64,000 bases of DNA from Solenopsis invicta (GCF_016802725.1 NC_052677.1:14868329-14932328), one strand, 5' to 3'. Positions 1 through 11,872 are shown, numbered from the stretch's first letter. Translations and numbers: made by a program. The notes: generated by a model from the letters alone, not told the origin.

Positions 1-257
1 ATTCTCTTGGAAATAAATCTCTAAAAAATGCGATCCTCGAAATTCCAAGATCGATATGAAAGTATAACCAATAGTTGAATACGTTAAAAGTTAAATAATA
101 TAATAATTAAAAAATAACAATCATAAAAAATCATAAAAATTATTATTATTGAAATTAAAATTATAAAAAGTTATTATTATAATATTGATGTATTTTTAGT
201 CCGTATAATGAATATACGTTTTATATATTGCAATTATTCTAAGTAGAATTCTGTATT
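1..257. other. AT-rich flank, nothing recognised
   Basis: Low-complexity A/T sequence with many short TAATAATT-type runs. No open frame of note, no splice pair and no hairpin is visible here. Confidence 0.6.
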
Positions 258-654
258 TATACAGAGTGAGAGTTAAGTACTCTAAAAGATTTTAAGAAAT
301 AATTTTTCATTAATTCAAGACAAAAACTTCCATATGATCATATGTCCGAAACGATTTAATTTCAAAGATACAGGGTGGTAAAGCGGAAGAAAAACTTTGT
401 TTTTTTACAAAAGTTTGGAAAACCACTCGGATTCGATAAAACTTTGTGTGTATTTGAAGGACGTGAAAATAACTCGAGTGTGGTTTTTGAAATTTTTAGA
501 GAAAACGAAATTTTTCCTTCAACTTTGACATCCTGTATCTCTTAAACTAAGCCGTTTTTTTTCGAACATATGGTCGTATGAAGTTTTTGTCTTGAATTAG
601 TATAAGGAATTACCCCTTAAAAAAATTTAACGCACTTAACGATTATTCTGTATA
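258..654. mobile_element. Foldback (MITE-like) element, near-complete palindrome
   Basis: The two halves are imperfect reverse complements along almost the whole length. TATACAGA at 258 pairs with TCTGTATA ending at 654. AATTCAAGACAAAAACTTC at 313-331 is mirrored at 579-597 except at its last base. AGATACAGG (366-374) is mirrored by CCTGTATCT (532-540). AAAACCAC near 419 is mirrored near 481. Only a few tens of bases at about 435-475 look unpaired. TA dinucleotides flank the ends, as expected for Tc1/mariner-type target duplication. No transposase frame exists, so this is a non-autonomous element. The family is inferred from the TA flanks only. Confidence 0.8.
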
Positions 655-3600
655 TAGATTTAAATTAATTTACTTTTTACACTGAATGAGATATTTTCCG
701 AAGAAATATAATTTCGATAATAATTAATGATATTTATTAACGGTTACATTTTAACAATTTTATTACTATTATTAGCAATACAGCTTTTCAGTGGAAAATG
801 TTTTATCGTCATATATGATAATTATTGCAAATAACAGTTTCGATTACATTTTGCTTTTTTCCGTTATTAAATCTTGTTTTTAACATAGTCATTATAAATT
901 AGGTATGTAGAATATTTACGATTGTTTTTTACAATAACGCAGATTGAAATTAAACCATAATATTTAACCTTCTCAGTGTAATATTACGCGCTCTCATACC
1001 TGCTAATAATTCATATTGCAAATATTTTATGTTAGTGCAGTAATTTTCGCTACGGTGCAAACGCATAAAAAAAATATATTTCGAGATACAATATCTTTTC
1101 TGTGTAAAGCGATGCACTTAACGGTTAAATGTATCTCATTCTGTTTATTTAACTCGCGGATAAGATCGGGGGTGGGCGGAATAACGAGGACCCGGAAGAC
1201 GAGAAGACACTCGAAGTAATGCGAGTCGAGCCGGCCGGGTAACCGTTGGCGTTGATCCAAACCATCTTACTCTGTTCGAGGTGCATTAAGACGCCTCGTT
1301 AGTCACGCACGGCTAATGCATAAATCAGAAAAATGTTCGCGCGCGATCCAATTAATTTCTTTTCGTCACCGTCATAACGATAAATCTATACGCTCAATTT
1401 TGATTATAGATTAAAAATGCAAAATAATGTTGGAAATAGAGAAAAGGGGTACACTTTAACATAGTTGCATATTTTTCGCGCTCTTATAATATGCAAATAA
1501 AGCTTATTATATTACGCTCCTACTGCACCTTTCTCGTGTCTATGTTTATAACCATAATGTACCTTTCATCGCATAACGCTACTTCTCAATTTATTTAAAG
1601 TCATTTTTTCTATATCATTTTATAGAATATTATCAGTCATTAGGTAAATAATTCATATTATTTCCAATTAAGTTCGAAATTCGTTAAGAAGTCAAATTAA
1701 TTATATTAATAATAAAGGCATAAAAATAATATAAATTTATTACTTCTTATTTAGGAAAGAAAATCTATCTGATCAAATAAAAATCTATATGTAGTTTTTA
1801 CGAAATTTGATTTATAATTATTACTGATCCATATCGTTCGTCAGCTTGAGTGGCCCAATTTAATTTAGAAACTAAAACAGCAATATATTATTAAATTATT
1901 TCATTAAACCAAATACACTTAAATATGTAAGAATCGATACTGACACAAAATTATTACCGCTAATCAATTAATTATATCACGATTAATTTTTTATGAACTG
2001 ATAGAATTTTTTTAATATGAAAAATTATTTCACGTGGGTTATAGCACCTGATTGCACTACTTACTACGATGACAAATCGATTCAATTCTAGAATTTCATT
2101 AATATTAATAGTGAAAAATTGAAATTACAACACAATACTCATATAATTTAAAGGCACAGAATGATTGCGCGTAAATTACACTTACTCCTTCTATTTTTTA
2201 CTGACTTTTGCAATATCAGAGTTATCCTAAATGAAAATATTTAGTAAATTATATCCCCATTATATTAAATCATTAGTGTAATGTGACGTATTCGTCTGTT
2301 AATTTACTTTACAATAATTCCATTTATTTTTACCATAATAATATGAGTCTTTTTCCGTGTATAAATAACTGAATCACACAAGCTAGTTGTGACTAATACA
2401 TTTCTTTTCATTTTGTGTTACTGTGAAAGATTCAAGTAATCACGGATTGTATATGTGCGTGCGCGTGCTCGTGAATAAATGAACACCACACTAAATTCAC
2501 GGTAACAGCAAGTGAATAGGATTAGAGGATGAATTGGATTTTAAATTAGAAATTCGTTCGCTGACTCGTTTCATCTTACTTTACTAACTGTCGTGGTTGC
2601 TAGAAAGCAGTTACTCTTACATCCCATCTCTGTCCTTTTACTTTTTACCCGCTTCACCTTCCAATCCTATTTTCTTTCCTCTCTCTCTCCTTTGCCGCAC
2701 CATACTTACTAAACTAGCGTAACGTAAACTTTTTCAAGCACAATATATTCGGCTCAAACTATATTTTCTTTATAAATGCAATAGTAGAAGTTACGGGGCG
2801 CATTTAACAAACTAGCAAACGTCATTCAAAAATAAATTTCATTCAAAAAACGTAATAGTTAATTATTCATTAAATACAAAAATGTTGCTCTACTTTCTTT
2901 TTGTTTGTCACTTTTTTTTTTAAATCTAATTTCGCTATATATACACGCTGAATATTCAACATGATGTAATGATTCACATGATGAATCGGTGCTGCAATTT
3001 TATAAAATATTATGTAAAGTGCGATGTCAAAAACGCAACATTCTGCTTTCCAATTCCTGCAATTTGTTTACGTCAAACGATCCTTTCAAGATCGCACATT
3101 AATTATGCATCCGATCTATTAACTTTTATCAAACTTTCAGCGGAACGAGCTCTGCGTTCATACACCATGAATATTTATAAATAATTTGGCATGCATAGCA
3201 TAAACAGATGTTAATTAGCAATATGCGATCGGGCAGCATCGCTACCGTTTTCAAGCGTTCATTACATATGAAAAAGAAACGCGTCAGATGGGATTTTTGA
3301 TTATCGACTGCAAACGAATATGAATTTTAATTTTATTCATGTTGGTGTATTTATCATTTTCCTCGCATTTTCGATCAAACGGCAAATAATTTTCATAAGT
3401 AAATTCCTATGTTGCGAATGTGACGGGTAGATTTGTTATTTGTAAATCAATATTTCCTTAATTTCGGGATTTTAATAAAATTGTTATATTTTATTTACTT
3501 TTATTACATTTAATTATATATTAATTGGGTGTAAAAATCGTTTAATAATTATAATATGAATATGATAAAACAAGTCAGAAATTTGATAACAATCTTCCAA

Positions 3601-3686
3601 TCATCAACCACTAAATTATGTGTAAGTTAATAGTTTCACATAATTATTACAAAGTAGTGTATCTTGCAATGTTCATCATTTCTTGT
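655..3686. other. AT-rich non-coding stretch
   Basis: Mostly A/T-rich sequence. A small CpG-bearing island at about 1150-1340 contains GATCGGGGGTGGGCGGAA. A TATAAATA motif lies at about 2360 without an initiator at the right distance. Open frames of 67-77 codons at 1016-1260 and 2969-3184 have no recognisable domain. No gene can be supported. Confidence 0.6.
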
Positions 3687-3786
3687 TTAAGAAATATATA
3701 TATATTTTTTTTAAATATTTTTTAATATTATGTGTGTGTACACACATACATAAACTATTTAAAAAATATATAGATATATTTTTTAT
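3687..3786. repeat. AT-rich hairpin centred on GTGTGTACACAC
   Basis: An imperfect inverted repeat of about 50 bp per arm is centred on the perfect palindrome GTGTGTACACAC near 3739. The arms carry AAATATATATATATTTTTTTTAA on one side and its near complement on the other. It could be a small foldback element or a palindromic simple repeat. Confidence 0.55.
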
Positions 3787-3959
3787 ACATATTGATATCG
3801 TTAATTCGATTTCATAACTCTAAAGTATTCTTCGAAAACTGCTGAGAGAACTTTTAAGCCTCGCTTATATGCTTTATTTCGATAAAACATATAAAGTTTA
3901 TTTATCCGCATTTATTAAATTAGTTAATTTCCGTATTAAGAACTGAAAGTTAAAAAAAT

Positions 3960-4150
3960 AAAGGTCGAGTGAACTCTTCGGCGGAACGTAGCCGCATTTT
4001 CCGAACGAACAATCGTCTCTACCACTAACGTCAACGACGCGCGTCACGTTACGCCGCCGCCAAAATTAGCGCGCGCTTCGGTGAGTCAATTCGCGTGGCA
4101 CACACGTCGCATTCCGACTTTACATAGAGCCGCACCCCACAAATAAGCTG
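3960..4150. promoter_or_regulatory. CpG-rich segment with a donor-like site
   Basis: This abrupt GC and CpG-rich patch (for example ACGACGCGCGTCACG near 4035, then GCGCGCTTCG) sits in AT-rich surroundings. At 4081 the sequence GTGAGTCAAT is a good 5' splice donor following TTCG. In insects with little genome methylation such patches often mark promoters or 5' non-coding exons. No start codon with a long frame follows, so a first-exon reading is inference only. Confidence 0.3.
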
Positions 4151-7100
4151 CACAACCACTTGATTCAATCGTCACCACGTTATTCCACTTTCTTCTTGGC
4201 ATGACGGCTCAAATGCGTGGAATGAGGGTTCTCAAACCGAAAGAATCCGAGGGGACAGTAATGCCTTTCCTAAGCCTCGCTGTTCTAATTTCGCATTAAT
4301 TTCTCTTATATATTGCTTACTTGACATTTAATCTCAAGAATTCACAAATAACAGAAATAACAAATATTTTATATACGCGAGTTTGATATGATTAATTATT
4401 CAAATACCTTGAATAAAATTTTAATGAGATTTGAAAAGAGATTTAAGTTATCGAAATTTTTGTTAAAGAGAAATTCAATCAAAGTGAAAAAATTTAATAT
4501 TATAAAATAATGAAATTTATAATCGTGATTTGCGTAATTCCAATTTAATGTATATCTAATTGCTAATAGCATTGTAATATAAAATCGAGTTGGCATCAAA
4601 CTTATCAACATAGATATTTAAATATGTACATATGTAACTAACGCTGCAAATAAAAGTAAAAGTATTTAACTTTCTGCTACGTTTTAAAAATGACGGCTCT
4701 GCAAAATAGAAAAATAAAAAAATTCTGATAGATGGAATATTCAGAAAATACGATGTAATAAAAAGTGAAATATTGGTGTCACATTCAGTTAGCACACATT
4801 TTCAACAAATTTTAGTATTGCTGTCGAAGTTTTACTTTTATTTTCAATTGAAAGAAATCCATGATGGGGCGCAAAGAACACTATGAAAAACGATCAAGCT
4901 GTTGCCACTCGGTCATTATTTTATCTCAAGCTACTTTACATGGATTGTATCGGAATGTATCGTAATTCCACAGCTTACTCACATATTGATATAACTTTTA
5001 ACAAATATTAACACAAGATTCAAGAAATTTATCATTCAATTGCCGACTACGGGATATGCTTTTACATAAAGCAAGCTTGAAGCATCTGTATTTTATAGTA
5101 TAAATATTCCGCAGGTATTTGTGACTACCGTCATATATACATCCTCTCAACATACGTTCCAAAAATTAAAAAAGACATAGCACGGTAGTACCAACTCGCA
5201 ATCCACTATGCGGCTCTTGCAATCCGCGTAATAAATAAAGCTTATAGGTAACGGGCTTGCACGGGCTAACGGTCTCACTTGTCTTACTTATTACTACGCG
5301 GAACGGGTTAATTGATCGATTGGCTACGGTACGACTCTCTGCGACGTCGGGCTGCTTTCACTCTATGGCAGGTGAAAATCTATTAGGAATTTAACAGGGG
5401 TATCTCTCTCTTTCTCTCTCTTCCTCTCTCCCTTCTCGTAACAATAGAGATTGCCAATGAAGATTGACTTCATCTCAAATGGACGATTGCTGTACCTGCC
5501 GCGCACAATTCTTTATAACCCTAGAATATTTATTGTAATTTTTCATTGCTAATGCCAACAATGAAAAACTGCGATATATGCGTTTTAAAATAATACACAT
5601 GTATGTGCGAAACTTATCGTTTTTTTTTTTATTAAAATTTTAGATAAAGTTATTCTATTGGAATTAAAAAGAAAAAGAAGAAAAATGTTTCTAGATGAAA
5701 AGGATATATACTATATATCCTTTTTATTTTATTTTATAATTAATGGAAATTATTTTAAAACCGTAATTTCCTTTCCAATTTAATCCGATATATATTTTGT
5801 ACCAAACTAATAACATTTAAGTTGCAAAAGAATTTTTAATACATTTGTTTGCAACGTGATCTTTAAAAGAATAATTTGTAATAATAAAAATAATAATTTC
5901 AATTTAAATAATTCTGCAGAAATATATTTGAGAATTAATAATAATAGCAGCAATGTATTAGAAATATTTTACAATTCAACAAACATTTTAATTAAATGTG
6001 GAAAAAATTCAAAGTGACATTTTTAATTTAATACGGCTTAAAAATACGCTCGTATCGTGCGTATTTTATTCATTTCTACATTTCATGTTGTATCGAATAT
6101 CTTTGCGAGTGCATTCTGTTGTCTCTTAATCTCTGGCCATTTATCTGACTACACTTTGTGATACTAACATTCTACTTAGCATTTGGAACTCATAATCCCG
6201 GAATTCAGTTGTCCCGGCTGTAACATTCTGCGAATAGCACAAGTTGAATTTCGAGAATTATGCATAAGCTTTTGGTTTGTCTGATAGAAGTAGATATAAT
6301 TTTACGTTCTCCCATCTTTATAAATAGCTGACCTCGTCGTGTTAAAAAGGGGCCATGATACTTTGGAAACCTCCGATTTACAAGACAGTCTTCGACCTAT
6401 GTGCTGAGTCACACATTATGAAATGGGATACCAGTTTTAAAAATATGCAATTTTCGTAAGAGCATTCGTAATAGAGACAGCTATTTCGCGTAGGACCAGT
6501 AGCGGACTTACAATTAGTTGACATAACTTTTGTCAGTAATAACCATCGAATTCCGGTAACGTCACATAAATGTTATATAAAAATTATGCACACATACGCA
6601 CTCGTGCAACATTTCAAAGTATAGAAAAAAAATGCGTCAAGGTTAAAGGTTGTACATTTTCAATTAAGTCCTTTCCAGATGTTTCGAGATGTTTGAGAAT
6701 TAAGTATAAGGTAGAAAACATCATTTTTCAGTCTTGCTAATTTACACAGCATTCGCACGGCATTACGACAATTTGCTTCTGTGACATCTCACCCCGGTCT
6801 CATCTACGCGAGTACACGTGCGCACATATAATTACCTATGCTTTATTAGCTTTATTAGCTGTACCATGCTTATTACACGTGTACGGAGATGTACGTGTAC
6901 GCAATTACGTACGTATATTTGGGTAACTAAGGATAATTGAATATCTACCTGTTTCGCTCTTGCGTCGGTACTTTTGCTTTTAGCATAAATAAAAAACGCG
7001 GAAAAATTTTAAGCGAGACGATTTCTGTAAATGACGTTTCCAATAATTTCTTATCATGTTGAGTTCGTTCGAATTCAATTCTGAGTTAAAAAGAAATCCC

Positions 7101-7307
7101 GAAAAATACTCTCGGAATAGAATTATTTTTTTTTTATAATGCAGCTTACACGCGAAAAATGTGAATGTTTTTACTAATCAGCATTGAATGAAAGAGAAAT
7201 AATAAAAAGAAATATAGCAACAAATCATTTATTCACGTGAATAACATCGGTAGTATTACCACATCTTCAGTAGGTGAGAATATTTTAATGAGTCTTGAAA
7301 TTTTCAT
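4151..7307. other. AT-rich non-coding stretch
   Basis: There is no recognisable gene. The stretch contains a (TC)n-rich tract at about 5402-5440, a perfect palindrome at 5698-5724 listed separately, and a double copy of TTTATTAGC at about 6842-6860. Open frames up to 79 codons (4396-4795, minus strand) are AT-rich and hydrophobic by composition and are taken as chance. Confidence 0.6.
5698..5724. repeat. Perfect 13-bp palindrome with one-base centre
   Basis: AAAAGGATATATA at 5698-5710 is followed by C and then by its exact reverse complement at 5712-5724. It could extrude as a cruciform or act as a weak terminator-like hairpin followed by T/A sequence. No function can be assigned. Confidence 0.8.
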
Positions 7308-7335
7308 GCGGTCGCCAATAATTTACGGCGACCGC
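7308..7335. repeat. GC palindrome, 9-bp arms
   Basis: GCGGTCGCC at 7308-7316 and its exact reverse complement GGCGACCGC at 7327-7335 flank the 10-bp spacer AATAATTTAC. The arms are GC-rich inside AT-rich DNA and the spacer resembles an AT-rich homeodomain-type site. It may be a composite regulatory site. That is inference; the symmetry is seen directly. Confidence 0.6.
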
Positions 7336-7818
7336 GACACGTAAATAAACGCGGGACTGCAAGTAATTTTAGTCACCTTGTAGTAAATCTGTTCAATATC
7401 TTGGCGAGTGAATAAGCGAAAGAGACAGAATGAGGGAAAAAATGAGAGCGACTAAATGATCGTCTTTTTCTTCGGGGCAAGGGAGGAGAGGAGGATAGTC
7501 CTTAGAGGGAAATGCCGGGTTTTTCGAGAATCGCAATGTATATTCAGAATTGAATTGAATTTGTGCATGCTCATGGGAAATCCTATTTTTCGAATATTAC
7601 AAATAGCTCTTTCTTCCGCCCATCTACTATCGTCTCATTCTTAATTCGAAATACAGTAATGTGCGCTATTGTGATGCGCATAAAAGCCAACTATCCTCGG
7701 CCTCGACAAAAGCTCGCGATTTATTGTTAATTTTGTAGTACGAAATGCAAGCTGAGATTCAACTTTCTCCTTTCCCTCCTTTGCCATCTTTCTCTTTTAT
7801 CTCCTAGTATTTCCAAAA

Positions 7819-7849
7819 CCCGCTCCCCCCCCCCTACCTCCACCCCCCT
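7819..7849 (-). other. C-rich tract, G-quadruplex potential on minus strand
   Basis: Runs of three, ten, two and six C residues occur within about 30 bases, including ten C at 7825-7834. On the minus strand this gives closely spaced G runs able to form a G-quadruplex. It lies after a pyrimidine-rich stretch (about 7765-7820). Confidence 0.5.
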
Positions 7850-8630
7850 CGTCGTTCTTTTATTCGTTGACTGCGATCAAATTTCTGTTACTATGCTACC
7901 TTGTATCAAGAATGTCATTAATTTACGCGCGTAACTTGTAATTTAAATTTCTATCTCGCGCTAGAATATTGCATGAAGAAGCGAAATATCAAACGGCATA
8001 GTGTGATCAAGTTTCGCGGCAGGCGTTTACGAAACGTTGAAAGGGTCATACGGAGATGTGAGGGCACGAACCGAAGTTTTCAGGTGGCATGGAGCATGTT
8101 TAGAAGTGCGGGGAGACATAAAAGACGAACGCTATGATGCTGGACGACGTTCCCGTCACAAGGGTAAACTATGAACCTGCAGAAGGAAGTTCCCGAATGC
8201 ACGTGAAAAAGAGTGCAACGTATGCGTCCTGAAGTTTGCGAAAACTGGATTTCGCTCAGCGGCCATGCACTATGCCATTATGTAGTCCCAGTTACGGAGC
8301 TTTTAGAGTTAAAAGGTATTGCGCGGTAGTTTCTTAATCTTTGTATTCGTGGGATCTGTCATCTTGCAATTTCTACCTGTCCCTGGGAAAAGTCGAGGTA
8401 AAGGAGGTTGAGTTATAGCTAGCAAAAAGCTAGAATCCTCAGAAGACTTTTAAGAAACGATTTCATGTGTTACTATACAGAGTGAAAGAAAAATGGTACC
8501 CCAAACTCTCCGATCCCAGTTTGCGGGATATTAGTTGGAAACTGTATGAATGCATTGTAAATTATTATTTAGTGCGTAAAAGTTCAAACAAGTTTTCGAT
8601 AATTGGTCTATTGCGTATAAAATACGTATG
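7850..8630. other. Moderate-GC unique sequence
   Basis: Base composition is more balanced than the background between about 8000 and 8440, but no reading frame stays open. At 8473-8490 a TATACAGAGTGAAAG motif resembles the outer end of the palindrome at 258-654 (TATACAGAGTGAGAG). It may be a relic element end. Confidence 0.4.
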
Positions 8631-8835
8631 TACACCCAAGGACTTTGATTCTGTCCATGGGGAAATTTTCCAAACTGAGAAGTCGCTATCTTTCTACATA
8701 CTTACAGTTCATGATTAACGTAACGACCAATAAGCTCTAGTCGTTTCATTAATTATGAACTGCGAGTATGTAGAAAATCGCGACTTCTCAGTTTGGAAAA
8801 TTTCCCCATGGACAGAATCAAAGTCCTTGGGTGTA
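8631..8835. mobile_element. Hairpin MITE, copy 1 (TA-flanked)
   Basis: TACACCCAAGGAC at 8631 is matched by its reverse complement GTCCTTGGGTGTA ending at 8835. The inverted repeat continues inward through TTGATTCTGTCCATGGGG and TTTTCCAAACTGAGAAGTCG on both sides, and on through TTCTACATACTTACAGTTC towards the centre, where ACGTAACGACC lies near 8719. Arms are about 95 bp. A second copy of the same family occurs at 11536-11733. The TACACCC ends with TA fit a mariner-type non-autonomous element. There is no coding capacity, and the 83-codon frame overlapping the left arm (8467-8718) is incidental. Confidence 0.85.
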
Positions 8836-9128
8836 CATCATATAATATTAATAATAATTAAATAAGACAAATTCGTATTTAAAAAGCAGCGTATATATAT
8901 TATATTTTTAATTACGACTTTTGCATTGAGACCGTATCAGTTTTAAAATTCAGATCGTAAATAAAGGTTTGACATAAAGAGATAAGACTTTATCAAGCGT
9001 ACATGAGGATTCTGGAGGGAATCTCCATAGGGAATCTGGTGAAAAAAAGTCACGGACATCCTCTTTCTGACGAAACTTACGTTCCTACGAGTTTCCTTTT
9101 GCAAACTTTTACCTTGACCGGTGGAAAA

Positions 9129-9184
9129 GAACGAACGAACGAACAAACGAACGAACGAACGAACAGACGAACGAACGAACGAAG
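9129..9184 (+). repeat. (GAAC)n microsatellite
   Basis: A tetranucleotide array of GAAC units is interrupted by single-base variants (AAAC, AGAC). Open frames through it on both strands (62 and 86 codons, with Asn-Glu-Arg or Ser-Phe-Val-Arg repeats) are repeat translations and not genes. Confidence 0.9.
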
Positions 9185-9420
9185 CTGGTGAGAACGCGCG
9201 CAACTGGTTGGGCCGGCGAGTTTTGCGACGCTTTTAAACGTCGGCCGAACTTTTCCCGAAGCAAGCTTTCGGGCATCGCGACGTTAGGGGACGCCGCAAT
9301 TCCGCACGACTCTTCACAGACATTGAGAAAGAGTGAGATAGAGCAGAGAGAAAGAGAAGAAGACAGAAAGCAAAAGGAGAAAGAGAGAAAGGGAATTAAG
9401 GGAAATCGATGAGAAGTCTG
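9185..9420. other. CpG-rich segment grading into purine-rich tract
   Basis: The segment is rich in CG dinucleotides at 9195-9310 (for example GGGCCGGCGAGTTTTGCGACG). It is followed by an AGAGAAAG-type purine tract at about 9330-9410. A 74-codon frame crosses it and ends in Lys/Glu-rich low complexity. It is a possible regulatory segment; no splice pair was seen. Confidence 0.35.
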
Positions 9421-10380
9421 AAACGAGTCTTTCTGTCACAATCTACACACAAACCGTTGAAAAGATTTGAAATTGTTAAAAATCCATTATAATGTTCATA
9501 ATTTCTATGTGGATTTTATATAAATACTTATAGTTCTTGTAAATATAATAATATAAAATTATTTGACTATTAGAGTATTTATTATTATTACATGATAATG
9601 TCATTTTAACATAAGAAAATTATTGTATCCCCAAGAATATATTAATTTCAATTATACTTTTTTACAAAAACGAAATATTAACGCAATGTAGGATTATACA
9701 TAATATTTTTAATTATCTTTGTATAATATTATTATCTAAAAAATTGGGCATAATAAAAATATAATCCAGAAATAGTTCTAATTCTCTTATATGATTGAAA
9801 ACAAAAATGTGATCTAGATTTTAAAATTACATTTACATGAATTGCATATGTGTTATTTAAGCGTCACTTATATGAATAAGTTCTCATATATAAATTATAC
9901 ATTCTATATATGTATGGAAAATGAACATCACTTCTATTTCAAAGTCATACTATCGCACGTAGAGAAAATGCATAATTAATTTACAAGAAATTTTAGAGAA
10001 AAGATAAAGATTAAAATTGTATATGTACGTATAAATTTTTTACTTAGAAATAATTAATAATAGCAGTGTCATACGTGCAAGAAAGTAATTTTAGATTGAA
10101 ATTTTTAGAAAGAGAAATTTGACAAGAAATGCATATAGAGATAAAAAAAATAAAAAAGAATGTACAATTATTTTAACATACAATTAGAAGTTTTTTTACT
10201 TATACTTTAACATATTTTATATACGTATAGAATGATTAACAAACATATTTTTGATTTTGATAGACATATTTGTTGGACAATTTAAACTCAACTTTTTTTA
10301 AATAAAAATATTGAAACGTCAATAACTCTTCAATTACAATTCAATTAAAATAAAAAGGTCTCAATAATTAAATTTTATAA

Positions 10381-10436
<56 letters not shown>

Positions 10437-11063
10437 CGAAATCTCATTATTCGCTTAATCTCAAGTGGACTTTGCTTTAATAGAATTTTAATCTGAGATA
10501 TTTAATAATGAAACTTACGGAGTTATGGAAAAAAGCGCTGTTCAATGAGATGTTCGCTAAAGAAAAGTTAATTCCGGATTGCTCAAAGAATAACCGAACA
10601 AAGCTTGGCGTCTCATTATATCTATAATTATAAGACAACGAACGTATGATACGTCAACTTATAACGTATTTAACGTATAGTTATATATAATCAACTAAAT
10701 AATAATGGCAATGTATTAAATAGAAATTTATATTTAGCACAAATAAAGGAACAATCCCTACAAATAAAATTAGGATATCGTTATCGATCCTGTTTTTTAT
10801 CTATTTGCGTATTTGTGGTAACGAGGTTGCCTCTAAATATATCCGCGGCTCCGTTAACTCCATTAGATATCTGCGAGATATTCACGGAATGTTCGATCTA
10901 CGATTTTTTAAATTGGATTTTTTAAATTAAATTAACGATCTATGATCTACTCTAAGTTACATCTTTTCCTTCGTCACCTAACCGAGCGCAAGTTAAAAAA
11001 AAAATAAACAATTTAATAAACCATAAATCATATTTATTTCTGCTTTTTAGCTCTGTTTTTAAT
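9421..11063. other. AT-rich non-coding stretch
   Basis: Extremely A/T-rich sequence with short poly-A and poly-T runs, containing the AT microsatellite at 10389-10435. No gene, hairpin with long arms or splice pair was recognised. Confidence 0.6.
10389..10435. repeat. (TA)n microsatellite
   Basis: About 23 uninterrupted TA units are preceded by a run of A. Confidence 0.95.
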
Positions 11064-11196
11064 CACTGCAAAAAATTTATTCCGATAAATATCACTACAC
11101 GCCTCGGTAGTCAAATTGATAAGATTCCCATAATGTTAGGAAGATTTAGGTTCGAATGTTAGTTGAATTATTTTCCGGAATAAATTCTTTGCGGTG
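11064..11196. mobile_element. Short TIR element enclosing a tRNA-like promoter
   Basis: CACTGCAAAAAATTTATTCC at 11064-11083 is matched by the reverse complement of 11177-11196 (CACCGCAAAGAATTTATTCC), so terminal repeats of about 25 bp enclose roughly 80 bp of non-palindromic interior. That interior contains tRNA-like A and B boxes, listed separately. TTAA lies just outside each end, offset by a base or two, which is weakly suggestive of piggyBac-type targeting. The combination of terminal inverted repeats and a Pol III type interior is unusual for a simple MITE or a simple SINE. Confidence 0.65.
11101..11174 (+). ncRNA. tRNA-derived Pol III-like sequence (relic)
   Basis: TAGTCAAATTG at 11108-11118 fits the A-box consensus TRGYNNARNNG exactly and lies at the position expected if GCCTCGG (11101-11107) was the 5' acceptor strand. 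GGTTCGAATGT at 11149-11159 matches the B box GGTTCGANNCC except for the last two bases. Start-to-start spacing is 41 bases. TTTT follows at 11171. The 3' acceptor strand does not pair with GCCTCGG and the T stem is mismatched, so this is not a functional tRNA. It is a tRNA-derived (SINE-like) segment or a relic. Confidence 0.5.
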
Positions 11197-11535
11197 CTTT
11201 AAGGTATTCACTGATCAACAGTATTATTAAAAAAGTTGATCGTCAATTTAATTTGTGATATTATATTTTTCGACCTCAGTTAAATAATGTGCTTTAAGAG
11301 CGAATATGCGACGCGCAGTTTATGTGACCTGAAGATTGTAAAAATTCGCACGAGAATTATTTTTAGGCACGAAGATCCATTCGAAACCGATATTGGCTCC
11401 TTTCTCTTTACATTTGACATTTTCATGGATTCTAATTTCTCTTATTATTATCGATAAAAATAATATACATTATGAAGAAAATTTTTTATTTTTAATTAAA
11501 CATTTAATTGGCAAAAATTTCCAATCAAAGATTAG

Positions 11536-11733
11536 ATGGAATTTGATTCTGTCCATGGGGAAATTTTCCAAACTAAGAAGTCGCTATCTTTTTACATATT
11601 TACAGTTTATGATTAACGTAACGACCAATAAACTCTAATCGTTACATTAATCATAAACTGCGAGTATGTAGAAAGTGGTGACTTCTCAGTTTAGAAAATT
11701 TCCCCATGGACAGAATCAAATTCCATGGGTGTA
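11536..11733. mobile_element. Hairpin MITE, copy 2 of the 8631 family
   Basis: The sequence is closely similar to 8631-8835 along most of its length: the same TTGATTCTGTCCATGGGG arms, the same CTACATACTTACAG-type inner segment and the same central AACGTAACGACCAATAA. The right end keeps GGGTGTA. On the left the TACACCC terminus is absent and similarity begins at ATGGAATTTGATTCTG, so that end is eroded or truncated. A frame of 81 codons (11393-11638) overlapping the left arm is incidental. Confidence 0.8.
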
Positions 11734-11748
11734 CCTTGATATAAAATA

Positions 11749-11836
11749 CAAGATACCTTACAAGTCGAATAAGACCCAGCACTAAAGACTCATTTTTCAA
11801 TTTGCCACTTAAAAACGCGTTTTACGTCTATATATA
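11749..11836 (+). repeat. Dispersed repeat, copy A
   Basis: Shares with 42980-43075 the ordered blocks CAAGATACC, CAGCACTAAA and ACTTAAAAACGCG, at matching spacing and in the same orientation. It lies between the MITE at 11536 and the TIR element at 11873. A shorter inverted similarity (GAATAAAGTCCA on the minus strand near 12150-12162) may be the other end of a larger, interrupted element. Confidence 0.6.
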
Positions 11837-11872
11837 CTTGAAAGATTTTCACTTATTTTGTTTTCAATATTA

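Noticed and set aside
9003..9191. Asn-Glu-Arg repeat peptide
   Set aside because: Translation of the (GAAC)n microsatellite.
11101..11174. Functional tRNA gene
   Set aside because: A and B boxes are present, but the acceptor and T stems do not pair, so it is at most a tRNA-derived relic.
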